A stretch of DNA of 64,000 bases, from assembly GCA_018401565.1 (NCBI GenBank), contig JAGYKS010000024.1, forward strand, positions 124,001 to 188,000, read 5' to 3'. This DNA comes from Acidimicrobiales bacterium. GTDB taxonomy: Bacteria; Actinomycetota; Acidimicrobiia; Acidimicrobiales; Acidimicrobilacustridaceae. The notes under the pieces were generated by a model. That model had not been told where the DNA came from. It searched no databases and saw nothing but the letters and a program-made list of their open reading frames with translations. Positions 8,076 through 21,697 of the stretch are shown piece by piece. A program made the translations under genes and the position numbers. Within the stretch, counting starts at the first letter, position 1. Every line of letters starts with the position of its first letter.

Positions 8076-11000
8076 CCCAGGTTTCTGGCACCGGCCATCG
8101 CGCCGACACCACATCGCAGTTGCGCCGACTGGTTCGCATCATTGATGACGACTCCGGCATGGTCGAGGTCCTGGGTTCGCGCACCGCCACGTTGGTGGTC
8201 CCCGAAGCGGCCAGGGCCGTCACTGTCGCCCGGCTGGTTCATTCAACCCAGCGGTGTCCGTTGGTGGTTGGCGTACCCACCACCGCCGAGGCCGAGAGAC
8301 TCGCTGCCGACCTGTCGGTGTGGCTCGGTGCCGATGCCGTCGAGTTGTTCTCGGCGTGGGAGACCCTGCCGTTTGAGCGCATGAGCCCCAGCGTCGAGGC
8401 CATGGGCCGACGCCTGCGTACCCTCTGGCGACTTGGGCTTTCTGCCGGAGACCCCGGCCTGCGTCAGGGTCCACCGGCGGTGGTGGTGGCTCCGGTGCGC
8501 CCTGGTGCAGCGCCTCGATCCGGCAGCCGGAGATGCCGGGCCGGTGGTGGTGGGCGTGGGAGACCGGGTCGACCCCACCGAACTGGTCGAGCAACTGGTG
8601 GGCATGGGGTACCGCCGTGAGTACCAGGTCGAGCACCGTGGCGAGGTGGCGGTGCGGGGCTCGATCGTGGACGTGTTTGCGTCCACCGCCGACGTTCCGG
8701 TGCGCATCGACTTGTGGGGCGACGATGTCGACCGACTGACCGAGTTCTCGGTCGCCGACCAGCGGGCCACCATCGACGTGGCTGAGATCGAGATGTTCGC
8801 CTGCCGCGAACTGCTGCCCGACGACCGCGTCCGTCAGCGGGCCGGCGAACTCATCGCCGAGCAACCGTGGGGAGCCGAGCACTGGGAACGTCTTGCCGAG
8901 GGGCAGATGTTCGACGGCATGGAGTCGTGGTTGCCGTGGCTTGCCGACGGTGAGTCGATGCTGAGCGACCTGCTGGGCCCCGACGCGCTGGTGCTGCTGG
9001 TTGAACCCCGCCGCATGCGTGACCGGGCCGCCGACCTGCTGGCCGAGGAGGCCGACCTGGCTTCCTCCCTGGCGGCCACCTGGGGCGCTGACACCGTTGC
9101 TGCGGCCGCCGGCGAGGACACCGTGTTCCCTCGGCTGTATCTGCCGTTTGATCGCCTGCTGGAGCACACCAGTGCCCCCATGTGGCAGCTGCCGGCGTCG
9201 GCGCCGTCGCCTGACACGCCGTCGGTGGCTGCCATCGGGTGGCTGGCCGTGCATGGTGACCCCGGGGCATTGCTCAATCAGGTCCGGCAGCTGGCCGCCG
9301 ATGGGATGCGGGTGGTGGTGACCGCAGATGGAGCCGGCTCAGCCATGCGTCTGGTGGAACTGCTGGCCGCAGCCGGGATTGCCGCCTACCTCGACACCGA
9401 GGGAGCCGCCGACCTCACCGTGCCCGGGGTGTGGGTGGTGGTGGCCCAGATGGATCGGGGCGTGGTCCTCACCGAGGCACGTTTGGCGGTGCTCACCGAG
9501 GGCGAGATCACTGGTCGGCGCCGTACCCACCGGCGGGCCCGGCCCCGCAACCGTCGCGGCAGCGGTGTGGCGGTGTTCGACGACCTGGCCCCGGGTGCGC
9601 ACGTGGTGCACGCCCAGCACGGCGTTGCCCGCTACGCCGGCATGGTGACACGAGCCATCGGGGGGTGGAGCGCGACTACCTGCTGCTGGAATACCGGGGC
9701 AACGACCGGTTGTACGTTCCGACCGACCAGGTCGATCAGGTCCGTCCCCACAGCAGCGGCGAGACCCCCACGCTGTCCAAGCTGGGCGGCGGTGACTGGC
9801 AGCGGGCCAAGGCCAAGGTGCGCACCGAGGTCACTGCCATCGCCCAGGAACTGGTGGTGCTCTACCAGCGACGGATGCACGCCGAGGGGCATGCCTTCGC
9901 CCCCGACACCCCGTGGCAGGCCGAGTTCGAAGAGTCGTTCCCGTTCACCGAGACCCCCGACCAGCTGGTGGCCATCGAGGCGGTCAAGGCCGACATGGAA
10001 CAACCCCACCCCATGGACCGGCTGGTGTGCGGCGACGTGGGGTTTGGCAAGACCGAGGTGGCGCTGCGGGCGGCGTTCAAGTGCGTGCAGGACGGAATGC
10101 AGGCGGCAGTGCTGGTGCCGACCACGCTGCTTGCCCAGCAGCACCACCAGACATTTGCCGATCGCTTTGCCGGCTACCCGGTGCGCGTGGAGGTGCTGAG
10201 CCGGTTCCTCACCACAGCACAGGCCCGCGAGGTCATGGCCGGCCTGGCGTCGGGTGCCATCGACGTTGTGGTGGGCACCCACCGGCTGCTCGCCACCGAG
10301 ATCCAGTTCAAGAACCTGGGGCTGTTGGTGGTCGACGAGGAGCAGCGGTTCGGGGTGTCGCACAAAGAGCGCATCAAGCACCTGCGCCACAACGTGGACG
10401 TCCTCACCCTCACCGCCACGCCCATCCCCCGGACCCTCGAGATGGGCCTCACCGGGATCCGCGACCTCACCTTGTTGCAGACCCCACCCACCGACCGGCA
10501 GCCCATCTTGACCTACGTGGGGGAGTACGACGAGCGGGCGGTGGCCGAGTCCATCCGGCGTGAGTTGCTGCGCGAGGGGCAGGTGTTTTTCGTTCACAAC
10601 CGCGTCGCCGACATCGATCGGGTGGCCACCAACCTGCGCAACCTGGTTCCCGAGGCCCGCGTGGCTGTCGCCCATGGGCAGATGGACGAAGGCTCGCTGG
10701 AGCAGGTGGTGATGGATTTCTGGGAGGGCCACTTCGACGTGCTGGTGTGCACCACCATCATCGAATCGGGCATCGACATGCCCACGGTGAACACGCTGGT
10801 GGTGGACCGGGCCGATCTGCTGGGCCTCGGCCAGCTCCACCAGCTGCGTGGACGGGTGGGTCGGGCCGGTCAGCGGGCCTACGCCTACCTGTTCCACCCC
10901 GCCGACCGGGTGCTCACCGAAGAGGCCTACGAACGGCTCAAGACCATTGGTGAGGCCACCGAACTGGGATCGGGGTTCCGCATCGCCATGCGGGATCTTG

Positions 11001-11620
11001 AAATCCGCGGTGCCGGCAATCTTTTGGGTACCGGGCAGTCCGGACACATCGCCGCGGTGGGGTACGACCTGTACTGCGAGATGGTGAGCGAGGCAGTGGC
11101 CGAGCTGCGCGGGGACACTCCCGAGGTCGCTCCCGAGGTGGCCGTCGAGATCCCGGTGGCCGCCAGCCTGCCCACGTCCTACGTCGAGCGTGAGGACCTG
11201 CGGCTGGAGGCCTATCGGCGTCTGGCCACGGTCACCACAGCCGACGAGGTGGACGACATCGAACGTGAATGGGTGGACCGGTACGGACCAGTGCCCGACC
11301 CCGCCGCCACTCTGCTGGCCATGGGGCGGTTGCGGGCTGCGGCCCATCGCACCGGCGTCACTGAGGTGGCCGTCACCCGTTCCGAGGGCATCGGTGGACC
11401 CCGGTGGATGGCCCGGCTCGAGCCGGTCACCCTGCGGGCGTCAAAACAGGCCCGACTCGAGCGGCTGTACCGCAATGCGTCGTGGCGTCAGCCAACGTCG
11501 CAGCTGTTGGTGCCGGTCACGTCGCCACAGGTCGCACCCGACGAGCTGCTGGCCATCATGGCCGACCTGCTCGACGACGTACCCACGGTGGTTGTGGGCG
11601 GGGGACCGGCAGATGGGTGA
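8072..11620 (+). CDS. mfd: Transcription-repair coupling factor Mfd (two frame breaks)
   Basis: DNA translocase that removes stalled RNA polymerase and recruits UvrA. Read in three frame segments joined at about 8500 and about 9655, giving roughly 1180 residues, the normal length. Seen: the N-terminal UvrB-like region (8072-9300); the CarD-like RNA-polymerase interaction domain (HAQHGVARYAGM, then DYLLLEY after the break); Walker A GDVGFGKTEVALRA at about 10030; DEEQRFG; the TRG-type ATPIPRTLEM and ESGIDMPTVNT motifs; and a C-terminal D7 domain. At 9655 one more G in a G6 run restores the frame. GTG start overlaps pth. Confidence 0.94.
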
Positions 11621-11695
11621 CCTGGGCGGCAGGGGCGGCAGGGGCGGCAGGGGCGACTGGCGGGTGGCCAGAGGTCTTCGTAGGCTCGGGGTCCT

Positions 11696-12865
11696 GTGAC
11701 CAGTGACGTTGACAGCCCATCCCGCCATGCCCGTTCCCGATCGGCCACTGTGCAGTTGGCTGTCGTGCTGGCCGTGGCAGCCCTGCTCACTGCCGGCTGT
11801 GCCTACGGTGGCACCCCGTTGTCCACCGGGGCCCTCTGATGTCGCCGGCACCACGGTGTCGGTATCGGAACTGACCAGCGAACTGGACTACCTGGCTGCC
11901 AACCCGGCCGTGGCCCAGAGCCTGATCGGCGTGGACACCTCAGCCATCAACGCTGGGGGTCCCGAGTCGGGTCCCGCACGCATGCAGGCCAGCGTGGCCG
12001 TGCTCAACGTTCACGTGTTCGCCGCCTTGTTGGGTGAAGCAGCCGCCAACGAAGGGGTGGAGCCCGACGCCGACGACCTGAGAACGGCGAACGATGCGGT
12101 CGGTCGGTTGGCAAGCCAGGCGCCGGGCATGCCCGTCCAGCTCAACGAGGCATTGCTGCGGTTGGTGTCGCTGCAGGCAGCTCTGGGTCGTTCCTTCAGC
12201 GACGCCATCGTGGAACCCACCGAGGCCGAGATTCGCGCCGCCTACGACGAGGTGATCGGCGATGGCAGCGACTTCACCGACTACCGCTGCTCCAGTCACA
12301 TCCTTTTGTCGTTTGGCGACGGTGCCCCCGGTTCGACGGCCGAGCCCACCGACGACGAGGTCGCCGCCGCACTGGCAAGTGCCACCGCCGTGCAGGAGCG
12401 CCTGGACGCCGGAGAGGTGTTTGAGACGGTGGCCGGCGAGGTGTCTGACGACACCGGCAGCGCCGCTCGGGGCGGGGACCTGGGCTGCAACCAGAGCGGC
12501 ACCTTCGTGCCCGAATTCGAGGCAGCGCTGGCGGCGTTGTCGCCCGGCGAGGTGAGTGCCCCGGTGCGCACCCAGTTCGGTTTCCACCTCATCCGTCTGG
12601 ACTCGGTGGGTCCGCCGGCGTTCGAGGATGTTGAGGCCGAGATCGCAGCCCAGCTGCTTGAGCAGCGTGGCGACCCGCAGGAGGCGCTGCTGGTTCTGGT
12701 CACCGCGGTTGCCGCCGACGTTGACGTGGTGGTCAATCCCCGGTTCGGTGCGTGGTCACTCGAGCAGCTGGCCGTGGTGGCACCGCCCGGGGCCGCACCC
12801 GCCCCATCGGTCACGATGCCCGGGATGCAGGTCCCGACTCTCGAGGGCGACGGCTTCACCGGACC

Positions 12866-12869
<4 letters not shown>
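11696..12869 (+). CDS. Lipoprotein peptidyl-prolyl isomerase, PpiC/PrsA-like (one frame break)
   Basis: A surface-anchored parvulin-type foldase. The GTG at 11696 opens a signal peptide with a hydrophobic core and lipobox LLTAGC (Cys about residue 36). That frame stops at 11837-11839. Adding two bases in the CTCT context joins it to the downstream frame, which carries a SurA/PrsA-like helical domain and a PpiC domain: CSSHILLSF, GGDLGC, FVPEFEAALAAL, QFGFHLIRLD. Total is about 390 residues. It lies between mfd and mazG and overlaps the mazG GTG by four bases. Client proteins are unknown. Confidence 0.82.
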
Positions 12870-16367
<3,498 letters not shown>

Positions 16368-16457
16368 TGCCACAGGCCGCGCTCCAGGGAGCGAACAGGG
16401 TGCGATCCAGGCAACCCGGGTGGATTCGACCCGCGTGTACCGAGCAGGAGAACTGAC

Positions 16458-17783
16458 ATGGCCTCACCCATCCAGGCGACAGGCCTGCAGCGAACCTTCG
16501 GCGACGTGATGGCCGTCGACTGTGTTGACCTCGAGGTGACCGAGGGCGAGATCTTCGGGTTCCTGGGTCCCAATGGTGCCGGCAAGTCCACCACGGTGCG
16601 CATGCTCACCACCTTGCTGCGGCCCACCGGAGGATCAGCCAGGGTGGCTGGATATGACGTGGTGACCGAAGCCGACATGGTCCGTCGTTCGATCGGGGTG
16701 GCGTTGCAGGATGCCGCCATCGACCCGCTCATGACCGGAAATGAACTGCTGCGGCTGCAGGCCACCCTGCACGGCATTGGGCGGGTTGAAGCTCGCCGGC
16801 GCAGCGGTGAGCTCCTCGAGCGGGTGGGCCTGACGGCGGCTGGTGACCGGCGGGTGGGCGGATACTCCGGCGGTATGCGCCGCCGTCTCGATCTGGCCCT
16901 GTCGCTGGTGCACTCACCGCAGGTGTTGTTCCTTGACGAGCCCACCACCGGCCTCGACCCCATGAGCCGCATTGCGTTGTGGCAGGAGGTGCGGTCGCTC
17001 AACGAGGAGCGGGGCACCACGGTGTTGCTCACCACGCAGTACCTCGAAGAGGCCGACCAGTTGGCTGGTCGCATTGCCATCATCGACCACGGCCGCATTG
17101 TGCGCGAGGGGTCGCCGTCGGTGCTCAAGACCCAGGTGGGCGCCCCCACCCTGGTGGTGCGCATCGACGCCGACCACCGCGATGCTGCCCGGGTGATGCT
17201 GGCCGAGAAGTTCGGTGCTGAGCGTCCCGCTCCCGAGGCCGACGAGGTGGCCATCGGACTGCAGGGTGGTCCCGGTGCCATGGCCGACGTGGTGCGAGCC
17301 CTCGATGACCTGGGGGCACTGATCGAGCACCTCGAACTGGCCGAGCCCAGTCTCGACGACGTGTTCGCCGAAGCCACCGGTCGACGCCTGGAGGGCGCTG
17401 TCGGCAACACCGAGGCCGGCGAGGCCACCGACGGAGCCGCCACCGACGGATCCGCCACCGACGGACCCCGCCGCCACCAATGGAGCCGCCGGCGCTGCCG
17501 GTGGGTCGGGATCGAACGATGGCGCTCCCGCTGGGGCGCGCACGCCCCGGCCGTCGCCGTCGTCGTGGTGGTGCACCGGCATGACCGTTGCGACGTCGCC
17601 GAACCCGACCGGGCCCATCACACCTGTGGCCACCGCCGGCGCCGGCCTGTTTGCCGCCACCGTGGCACTGGGTCGCCGTTCGGTGCTGGCCACCGCCCGC
17701 CAGCCAGCGGCGTGGGTGCCCGGGGTGTTGTTCCCGCTGCTCATCGCTGCGGTGAACGCTGCCTCGCTCAACCGCACCATTGA
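16458..17783 (+). CDS. ABC transporter ATPase, DrrA type (3' end likely frame-shifted)
   Basis: ATPase of an ABC-2 exporter. Seen: Walker A GPNGAGKST (about residues 36-44), Q-loop QDAAIDP, signature YSGGMRRRLDLA, Walker B VLFLDEPTTGLDP, H-loop region LTTQYLEEAD, and the DrrA-like C-terminal SLDDVFAEATGR. After about residue 330 comes a linker of ATDG repeats. From about 17465 the frame as given runs into Arg-rich sequence to a stop at 17783, overlapping the permease by 200 bases. Removing one C from the C4 run at about 17465 gives a Gly/Ala linker that reads directly into the permease frame, so the real end is uncertain. RBS GGAGA at 16446. Confidence 0.88.
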   Translation: MASPIQATGLQRTFGDVMAVDCVDLEVTEGEIFGFLGPNGAGKSTTVRMLTTLLRPTGGSARVAGYDVVTEADMVRRSIGVALQDAAIDPLMTGNELLRLQATLHGIGRVEARRRSGELLERVGLTAAGDRRVGGYSGGMRRRLDLALSLVHSPQVLFLDEPTTGLDPMSRIALWQEVRSLNEERGTTVLLTTQYLEEADQLAGRIAIIDHGRIVREGSPSVLKTQVGAPTLVVRIDADHRDAARVMLAEKFGAERPAPEADEVAIGLQGGPGAMADVVRALDDLGALIEHLELAEPSLDDVFAEATGRRLEGAVGNTEAGEATDGAATDGSATDGPRRHQWSRRRCRWVGIERWRSRWGAHAPAVAVVVVVHRHDRCDVAEPDRAHHTCGHRRRRPVCRHRGTGSPFGAGHRPPASGVGARGVVPAAHRCGERCLAQPHH

Positions 17784-18414
17784 CCTTCCCGGTTTCCCGC
17801 CGGTGGACTCGTTTTTGCAGTTCCTGTTGCCAGCCACGGTCATTCAGGGGGTGCTGTTTGGCGGCATCGTCGGCGGTGCCGACGTGGCCCTCGACATCCA
17901 GAATGGCTTTTTCGACCGGTTGTTGTCGTCGCCGGTGGCCCGCCCGGCAATCCTGCTTGGTCGCCTGGGTGGGGCGGTGGTGCTGGGCGCAGTGCAGGCG
18001 CTGTTCTTTCTGGTGGTGTTCGTCGTGTTCGGCGCCACCATCGAGGGTGGGGTGGCGGCGGTTGCGGTGCTGGTGGTGGTGGCCATGATTCTGGCGTTGG
18101 CGGTGGGCGGCTTTGCCGCCGCCGTCGGCCTGCGGACCGGTTCGCAAGAAGCTGTGCAGAACTTCTTCCCGCTGGTGTTCGTGATGTTGTTCATCTCGTC
18201 AGCGTTCTTCCCCACCACGCTGATGAACGGGTGGTTCCGCTGGGTGGCTGAGCGCAACCCGCTGTCGTGGCTCATCAACTCGGTGCGTGACCTGGTGATC
18301 TACGGCTTCGACGGTGCCGACGCCATCAGGGCGGTGGGCATCGCCGCCGGGTTGGCACTGATCACCGTGGCCATGGCCGCTGGGCAGCTGCGTCGTCGGG
18401 TGAGGGCGGTATGA
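17581..18414 (+). CDS. ABC-2 type permease (DrrB-like), first subunit
   Basis: Integral membrane subunit of 277 residues with about six hydrophobic segments and the ABC-2 family pattern NGFFDRLLSSPVAR between helices 2 and 3. The C-terminal half has FISSAFFPTTLMNGWFRWVAERNPLSWLINSVRDL, which fits the NodJ/DrrB signature region. ATG at 17581 has no clear ribosome-binding site, consistent with coupling to or fusion with the upstream ATPase. It overlaps the next permease by four bases (ATGA). The exported substrate is unknown. Confidence 0.87.
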   Translation: MTVATSPNPTGPITPVATAGAGLFAATVALGRRSVLATARQPAAWVPGVLFPLLIAAVNAASLNRTIDLPGFPPVDSFLQFLLPATVIQGVLFGGIVGGADVALDIQNGFFDRLLSSPVARPAILLGRLGGAVVLGAVQALFFLVVFVVFGATIEGGVAAVAVLVVVAMILALAVGGFAAAVGLRTGSQEAVQNFFPLVFVMLFISSAFFPTTLMNGWFRWVAERNPLSWLINSVRDLVIYGFDGADAIRAVGIAAGLALITVAMAAGQLRRRVRAV

Positions 18415-19250
18415 CTGCCCAGGTGAGCACGTCGTCGGGGTCGGCCCGGGCGTCAGCTGCCAATCCGGCGTTGGCCAGCAGCGCCGCGGTGTGGCCGGTG
18501 GCGTGGGCGATGGCGCGCCGCTCAACGGTGGGAACGTTGCGGATTCCGGCGTCGGTGGTACCCATGATCGTGATGCCGCTGTTTTTCGTGGTGGCGTTCG
18601 GCGGGGCGTTCAGCGCCGTGACCATGCTCCCGGGATTTCCCACCTCCAACATCCTCAACTGGGTTGCGCCGTTCGCCGTGCTGCAGGGGGCGTCCTTCGC
18701 AGGGTTCGGGTCGGCGTTCTCGGTAGGTCGGGACCTCGAGAACGGCTTCTACGACCGTCTGCTCATGGCACCCACCCGCCGGGTGGCCCTGATGCTCGGT
18801 GCGTTGCTGTATAGCGCCATGCGGGCGATGGTCCCGGTCGTCATCGTCGTGCCGGCGGTGCTGCTGGCCGGAGTGACCATCGACGGCGGGCTGGCCGGGG
18901 TCGCCATGCTGGTGGTGGCGGCGGTGGGCGTTGCCATCTCATCGGGCATGTGGGGCCTCGGGGTGGTGTACCGCACACGGACCCAGCGTGCTGGTGGTCT
19001 CATCCAGGTGGGGATCTTCGCTGCCATGTTCCTGTCCATCGGCACCGTGCCATTGTCGGCGATGGAAGGAACGTGGCTGTACTGGGTTGCCCGGCTCAAC
19101 CCCATCACCCAGGTGCTGGAGATGGCACGGTCGGGGTTCGTGGGTCAGGTTGCCTGGGCCGAGGTGTGGCCCGGACTGGTGGCCCTGGCCTTTTTGTTCG
19201 TGGTGCTGGGCACCTTCGCCTGGCGGGCCTTCCGTCGGCTCGACCAGTGA
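18411..19250 (+). CDS. ABC-2 type permease (DrrB-like), second subunit
   Basis: 279 residues, paralogous to the preceding permease. It has the same NGFYDRLLMAPTRR loop, six predicted membrane segments, and a matching C-terminal ARLNPITQVLEMARSGF. Two different permeases with one ATPase suggest a heterodimeric membrane channel. The ATGA overlap with the previous gene indicates translational coupling. Confidence 0.87.
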   Translation: MTAQVSTSSGSARASAANPALASSAAVWPVAWAMARRSTVGTLRIPASVVPMIVMPLFFVVAFGGAFSAVTMLPGFPTSNILNWVAPFAVLQGASFAGFGSAFSVGRDLENGFYDRLLMAPTRRVALMLGALLYSAMRAMVPVVIVVPAVLLAGVTIDGGLAGVAMLVVAAVGVAISSGMWGLGVVYRTRTQRAGGLIQVGIFAAMFLSIGTVPLSAMEGTWLYWVARLNPITQVLEMARSGFVGQVAWAEVWPGLVALAFLFVVLGTFAWRAFRRLDQ

Positions 19251-19269
19251 CAACCGCAGGGAAGGACCC

Positions 19270-19788
19270 ATGGAGATGATCCGCACGAGACTGGTGGCTG
19301 TCGGTTTGGCCTGTGGCATGGCCGCCGTGCTGTCGATCACCGCGTTGGGATGCGCCAGCGACACCGATGAGCAGTCGGATGGTTCCACCTCCACACCGCA
19401 ATCGGGCCCGGCGACGACAAGCCAGCAGACAACGGTCCCGCAGGCGGGCAGTAACAGCGAGGTTTCCAGCCCCACGACGTTCGGCGGCATCACCACCACC
19501 ACGGTGTTCGAGGCACGGGTTGCCGAATGTGACCCGGCTGCCCTCGCCCTGGGCTCACTGGCCGCCATCAACCCCATCTATTCCACCGTGGACAGCTACG
19601 GATGTGACGCCACCCACGCCTGGGCATGGATGTCTCCCGGCGACAGCGATCCCGACCGGTTGCTGTCGGTGCTGTTCAAGGATTCCGGAGGGCTGTGGCA
19701 GGCGCTGGACACCGTGACGGTGTGCAGCAGCGGTGCCCAGGCTGGGATCGCCGCTGAGATCCTGGCCAACGGGTGTGCCTACCTGTGA
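19270..19788 (+). CDS. Predicted lipoprotein of unknown function
   Basis: 172 residues. It has an N-terminal signal peptide with lipobox ITALGC (Cys about residue 28), a Ser/Thr/Gln-rich spacer (about 29-75), then a compact C-terminal domain with four cysteines (VAECDP, YGCDATHAWAW, VTVCSSG, ANGCAYL) that could form two disulfides. AAGGA lies six bases upstream of the ATG. It follows the exporter genes by 19 bases, so it may belong to the same transcript. No family was recognised. Confidence 0.7.
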   Translation: MEMIRTRLVAVGLACGMAAVLSITALGCASDTDEQSDGSTSTPQSGPATTSQQTTVPQAGSNSEVSSPTTFGGITTTTVFEARVAECDPAALALGSLAAINPIYSTVDSYGCDATHAWAWMSPGDSDPDRLLSVLFKDSGGLWQALDTVTVCSSGAQAGIAAEILANGCAYL

Positions 19789-19835
19789 CCATCCCGTCAC
19801 CGGATCACAGCACCGGATTGTCGTAGGCTCCGGCC

Positions 19836-20558
19836 ATGCAACGAAGCGCAAAGATCGCACTGGTCGCCGTTATTGCTGTGGTGGTGCTGGGAAGCCTCGG
19901 CTTCTGGTACTTCTTTTTGCGGTCCGACGCCCCCGAGCGGGCGGCGCTGCCCACTCGTGACACCACCGGCGTGACCACCACGACAGCTGCCGGCGGCGAC
20001 CAACCGCCGCCGACCACCTCCACCGACACCGCAGACGGCACCTGGACGTTGTCAGCGGGTGAGGGGGTGTTCGTCGGATACCGCATCAGCGAGCTGTTCG
20101 CCGGCGACGCCGTCGAGGTCACCGCCGTGGGCCGAACGCCGTCGGTCACCGGCACCATGATCGTGTCGGGCACCTCCATCACCGCAGTGGACATCACCGC
20201 CGACATGACGGCGCTTGCCAGTGACTCCGACCGTCGTGACAACGCCGTGCGCAGCCAGGGTCTCGAGACCGACACCTACCCCGAGGCCACCTTCACCCTG
20301 ACCGCACCCATCGAGCTGGGGTCGTTGCCGGGCCTCGACACGCCGGTGGACATTGTCGCCACTGGAGACCTCACCCTGCATGGCGTGACCCGGTCGGTGC
20401 AGGTGCCGCTGCAGGCCCGGTGGAATGGCGACAGCATTGATGTTGCCGGGGGAACCACGGTGGTGCTGGCCGACTTCGGGATCACTCCCATCTCAAATCC
20501 GTTTGTTGGCATCGCCGACAACGGCGAGTTTGAGATGCAGCTCATCTTCACCCGCTGA
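19836..20558 (+). CDS. Membrane-anchored YceI family protein
   Basis: 240 residues: an N-terminal membrane anchor (about 7-28), a Thr/Pro-rich linker, and a YceI beta-barrel domain (about 65-240) with GTWTLSAGEGVFVGYRI, SVTGTMIVSG, SDRRDNAVRSQGLETDTYPEATF and GDLTLHGVTRSVQVPL. YceI domains bind isoprenoid or other hydrophobic ligands, and the ligand here is unknown. The stop codon lies at the start of a tandem-repeat block. Confidence 0.87.
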   Translation: MQRSAKIALVAVIAVVVLGSLGFWYFFLRSDAPERAALPTRDTTGVTTTTAAGGDQPPPTTSTDTADGTWTLSAGEGVFVGYRISELFAGDAVEVTAVGRTPSVTGTMIVSGTSITAVDITADMTALASDSDRRDNAVRSQGLETDTYPEATFTLTAPIELGSLPGLDTPVDIVATGDLTLHGVTRSVQVPLQARWNGDSIDVAGGTTVVLADFGITPISNPFVGIADNGEFEMQLIFTR

Positions 20559-20637
20559 GCGGGTCAATTCGCTGAGCGGGTCCATTCGCTGAGCGGGTCC
20601 GTCCGCTGGGCGGGTCCGTCCGCTGGGCGGTTCACCC
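20553..20637. repeat. 17-bp tandem repeat, five copies, overlapping the YceI stop codon
   Basis: Five consecutive 17-base units beginning CGCTGAGCGGGTC (first three) or CGCTGGGCGG (last two). The first copy contains the TGA stop of the YceI gene and forms an ACCCGC-TGA-GCGGGT hairpin with the preceding bases, so it may double as a transcription stop. Confidence 0.8.
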
Positions 20638-20671
20638 AGAGGGCCGGTGGACTCCAGCAGTTCGGTGACGG

Positions 20672-21121
20672 TCAGGGTTGGCCCGGGCGCACCAACAGTC
20701 GTGCGGTCCACCCCGATGCGGTGGCGTCGTCGATCGACAACCGGAACAGGTAGGTGCCGGGGGTCTGCACCGGCAATGCGGTGAAGTTCACCACAATGGG
20801 CACCTGCAGGGGGCTTCCGGGACGGGCTCCGACGGGGCGGCCGGTCTCCACGTTTCCGCCCACCGTGAGGGGATTGTCGGCGTCGGGAACCGGCGCACCA
20901 TCCTCGTCGAGCAGTTCGAGGAGCCAACTGTGGGCGATGTTGGCCCGATCCCACGGGATCTGCAACAAGATGGCCACAGCCACCGGTTGGGGCTGGGGTC
21001 CAATGGCTGTCAGGCCTCCACCCAGCAGGTACAGCTTCGAGTCGACCACCTGGGCGAAGTCGGCCAGCAGCACGGTGGCGTCCACCACCGGCTCCGCTGT
21101 TGGGTCAATCGTCACGCCCAT
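20672..21121 (-). CDS. DUF6941-like conserved protein
   Basis: 149 residues with no signal peptide or membrane segment. It begins with DATVLLADFAQVVDSKLYLLGGG, which resembles the widespread DUF6941 family, followed by a beta-rich domain (LLELLDEDG, GTYLFRLSIDD). Function is unknown. It is convergent with the YceI gene and divergent from DUF501 with only 27 bases between starts. A GTG at 21124 is an alternative start. Confidence 0.65.
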   Translation of the reverse strand: MGVTIDPTAEPVVDATVLLADFAQVVDSKLYLLGGGLTAIGPQPQPVAVAILLQIPWDRANIAHSWLLELLDEDGAPVPDADNPLTVGGNVETGRPVGARPGSPLQVPIVVNFTALPVQTPGTYLFRLSIDDATASGWTARLLVRPGQP

Positions 21122-21148
21122 CACCCTAGGGGCCGGTAGGTTGCCTGC

Positions 21149-21687
21149 GTGCAGGTGATCGCCATCCCAGGTTCATCCCGACATCTCATCCGGCTCGACG
21201 ACACTGCAGCCCGGCGACACCGCCCGACGGCACCGTTGCCCCGGCCTCCGACGCCGACATCGCCGACGTTCGGCTGCTGCTCGGTCGTCGACCCCAGGGG
21301 GCGTTCGTGGTGGTGGTCCGTGACGGTGCCGACGGGACGCCGGCGGTGATCCGCAACGATCCGCTGCTCGACGACGGCACCCCCATGCCGACGAGGTTCT
21401 GGCTGGTGGATCCCGACGTCAACCGGCGGATCGGCACGCTGGAGTCGGCTGGTGGGGTCCGCACCGCAGAAGCCGAGGTTGACGCCGACGAACTGGCTCA
21501 CGCCCACCGGCGCTACGCCGCCGAGCGCGACGCCGCCTTGCCGGCAGGTCACACCGGGCCGGCACCGTCGGGGGGTGTGGGCGGTACCCGGACCGGAGTG
21601 AAATGTCTGCACACCCATTACGCCTGGTGGCTGGCCGGTGGAGATGATCCCGTCGGCGCATGGGTGCACGACCATCTGGCTGGATAG
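21149..21687 (+). CDS. DUF501 family protein (one frame break)
   Basis: Small conserved actinobacterial protein encoded just before ppx. The C-terminal two thirds are clear: LLLGRRPQGAFVVVVRDG, PLLDDGTPMPTRFWLVDP, LESAGGVRTAEAEV, AHRRYAAERDAAL, and the GVKCLHTHYAWWLAGGDDPVG end motif with conserved Cys and His. No start codon exists in that frame before 21307. A GTG at 21149 joins it if one C is added to the C3 run at about 21212. Function is unknown. Confidence 0.72.
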
Positions 21688-21697
21688 CGTGACGGCC

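Noticed and set aside
6675-8114. 479-residue minus-strand open frame opposite rplY/pth
   Set aside because: Shadow frame. The plus strand carries complete known proteins.
9632-11347. 571-residue minus-strand open frame opposite mfd
   Set aside because: It is a reverse shadow of a strong Mfd reading frame. It is His/Gly-rich without domain order, a G+C artefact.
20553-20637. CRISPR array
   Set aside because: Units of 17 bp abut without spacers, and there are no cas genes. The same applies to the other tandem blocks.
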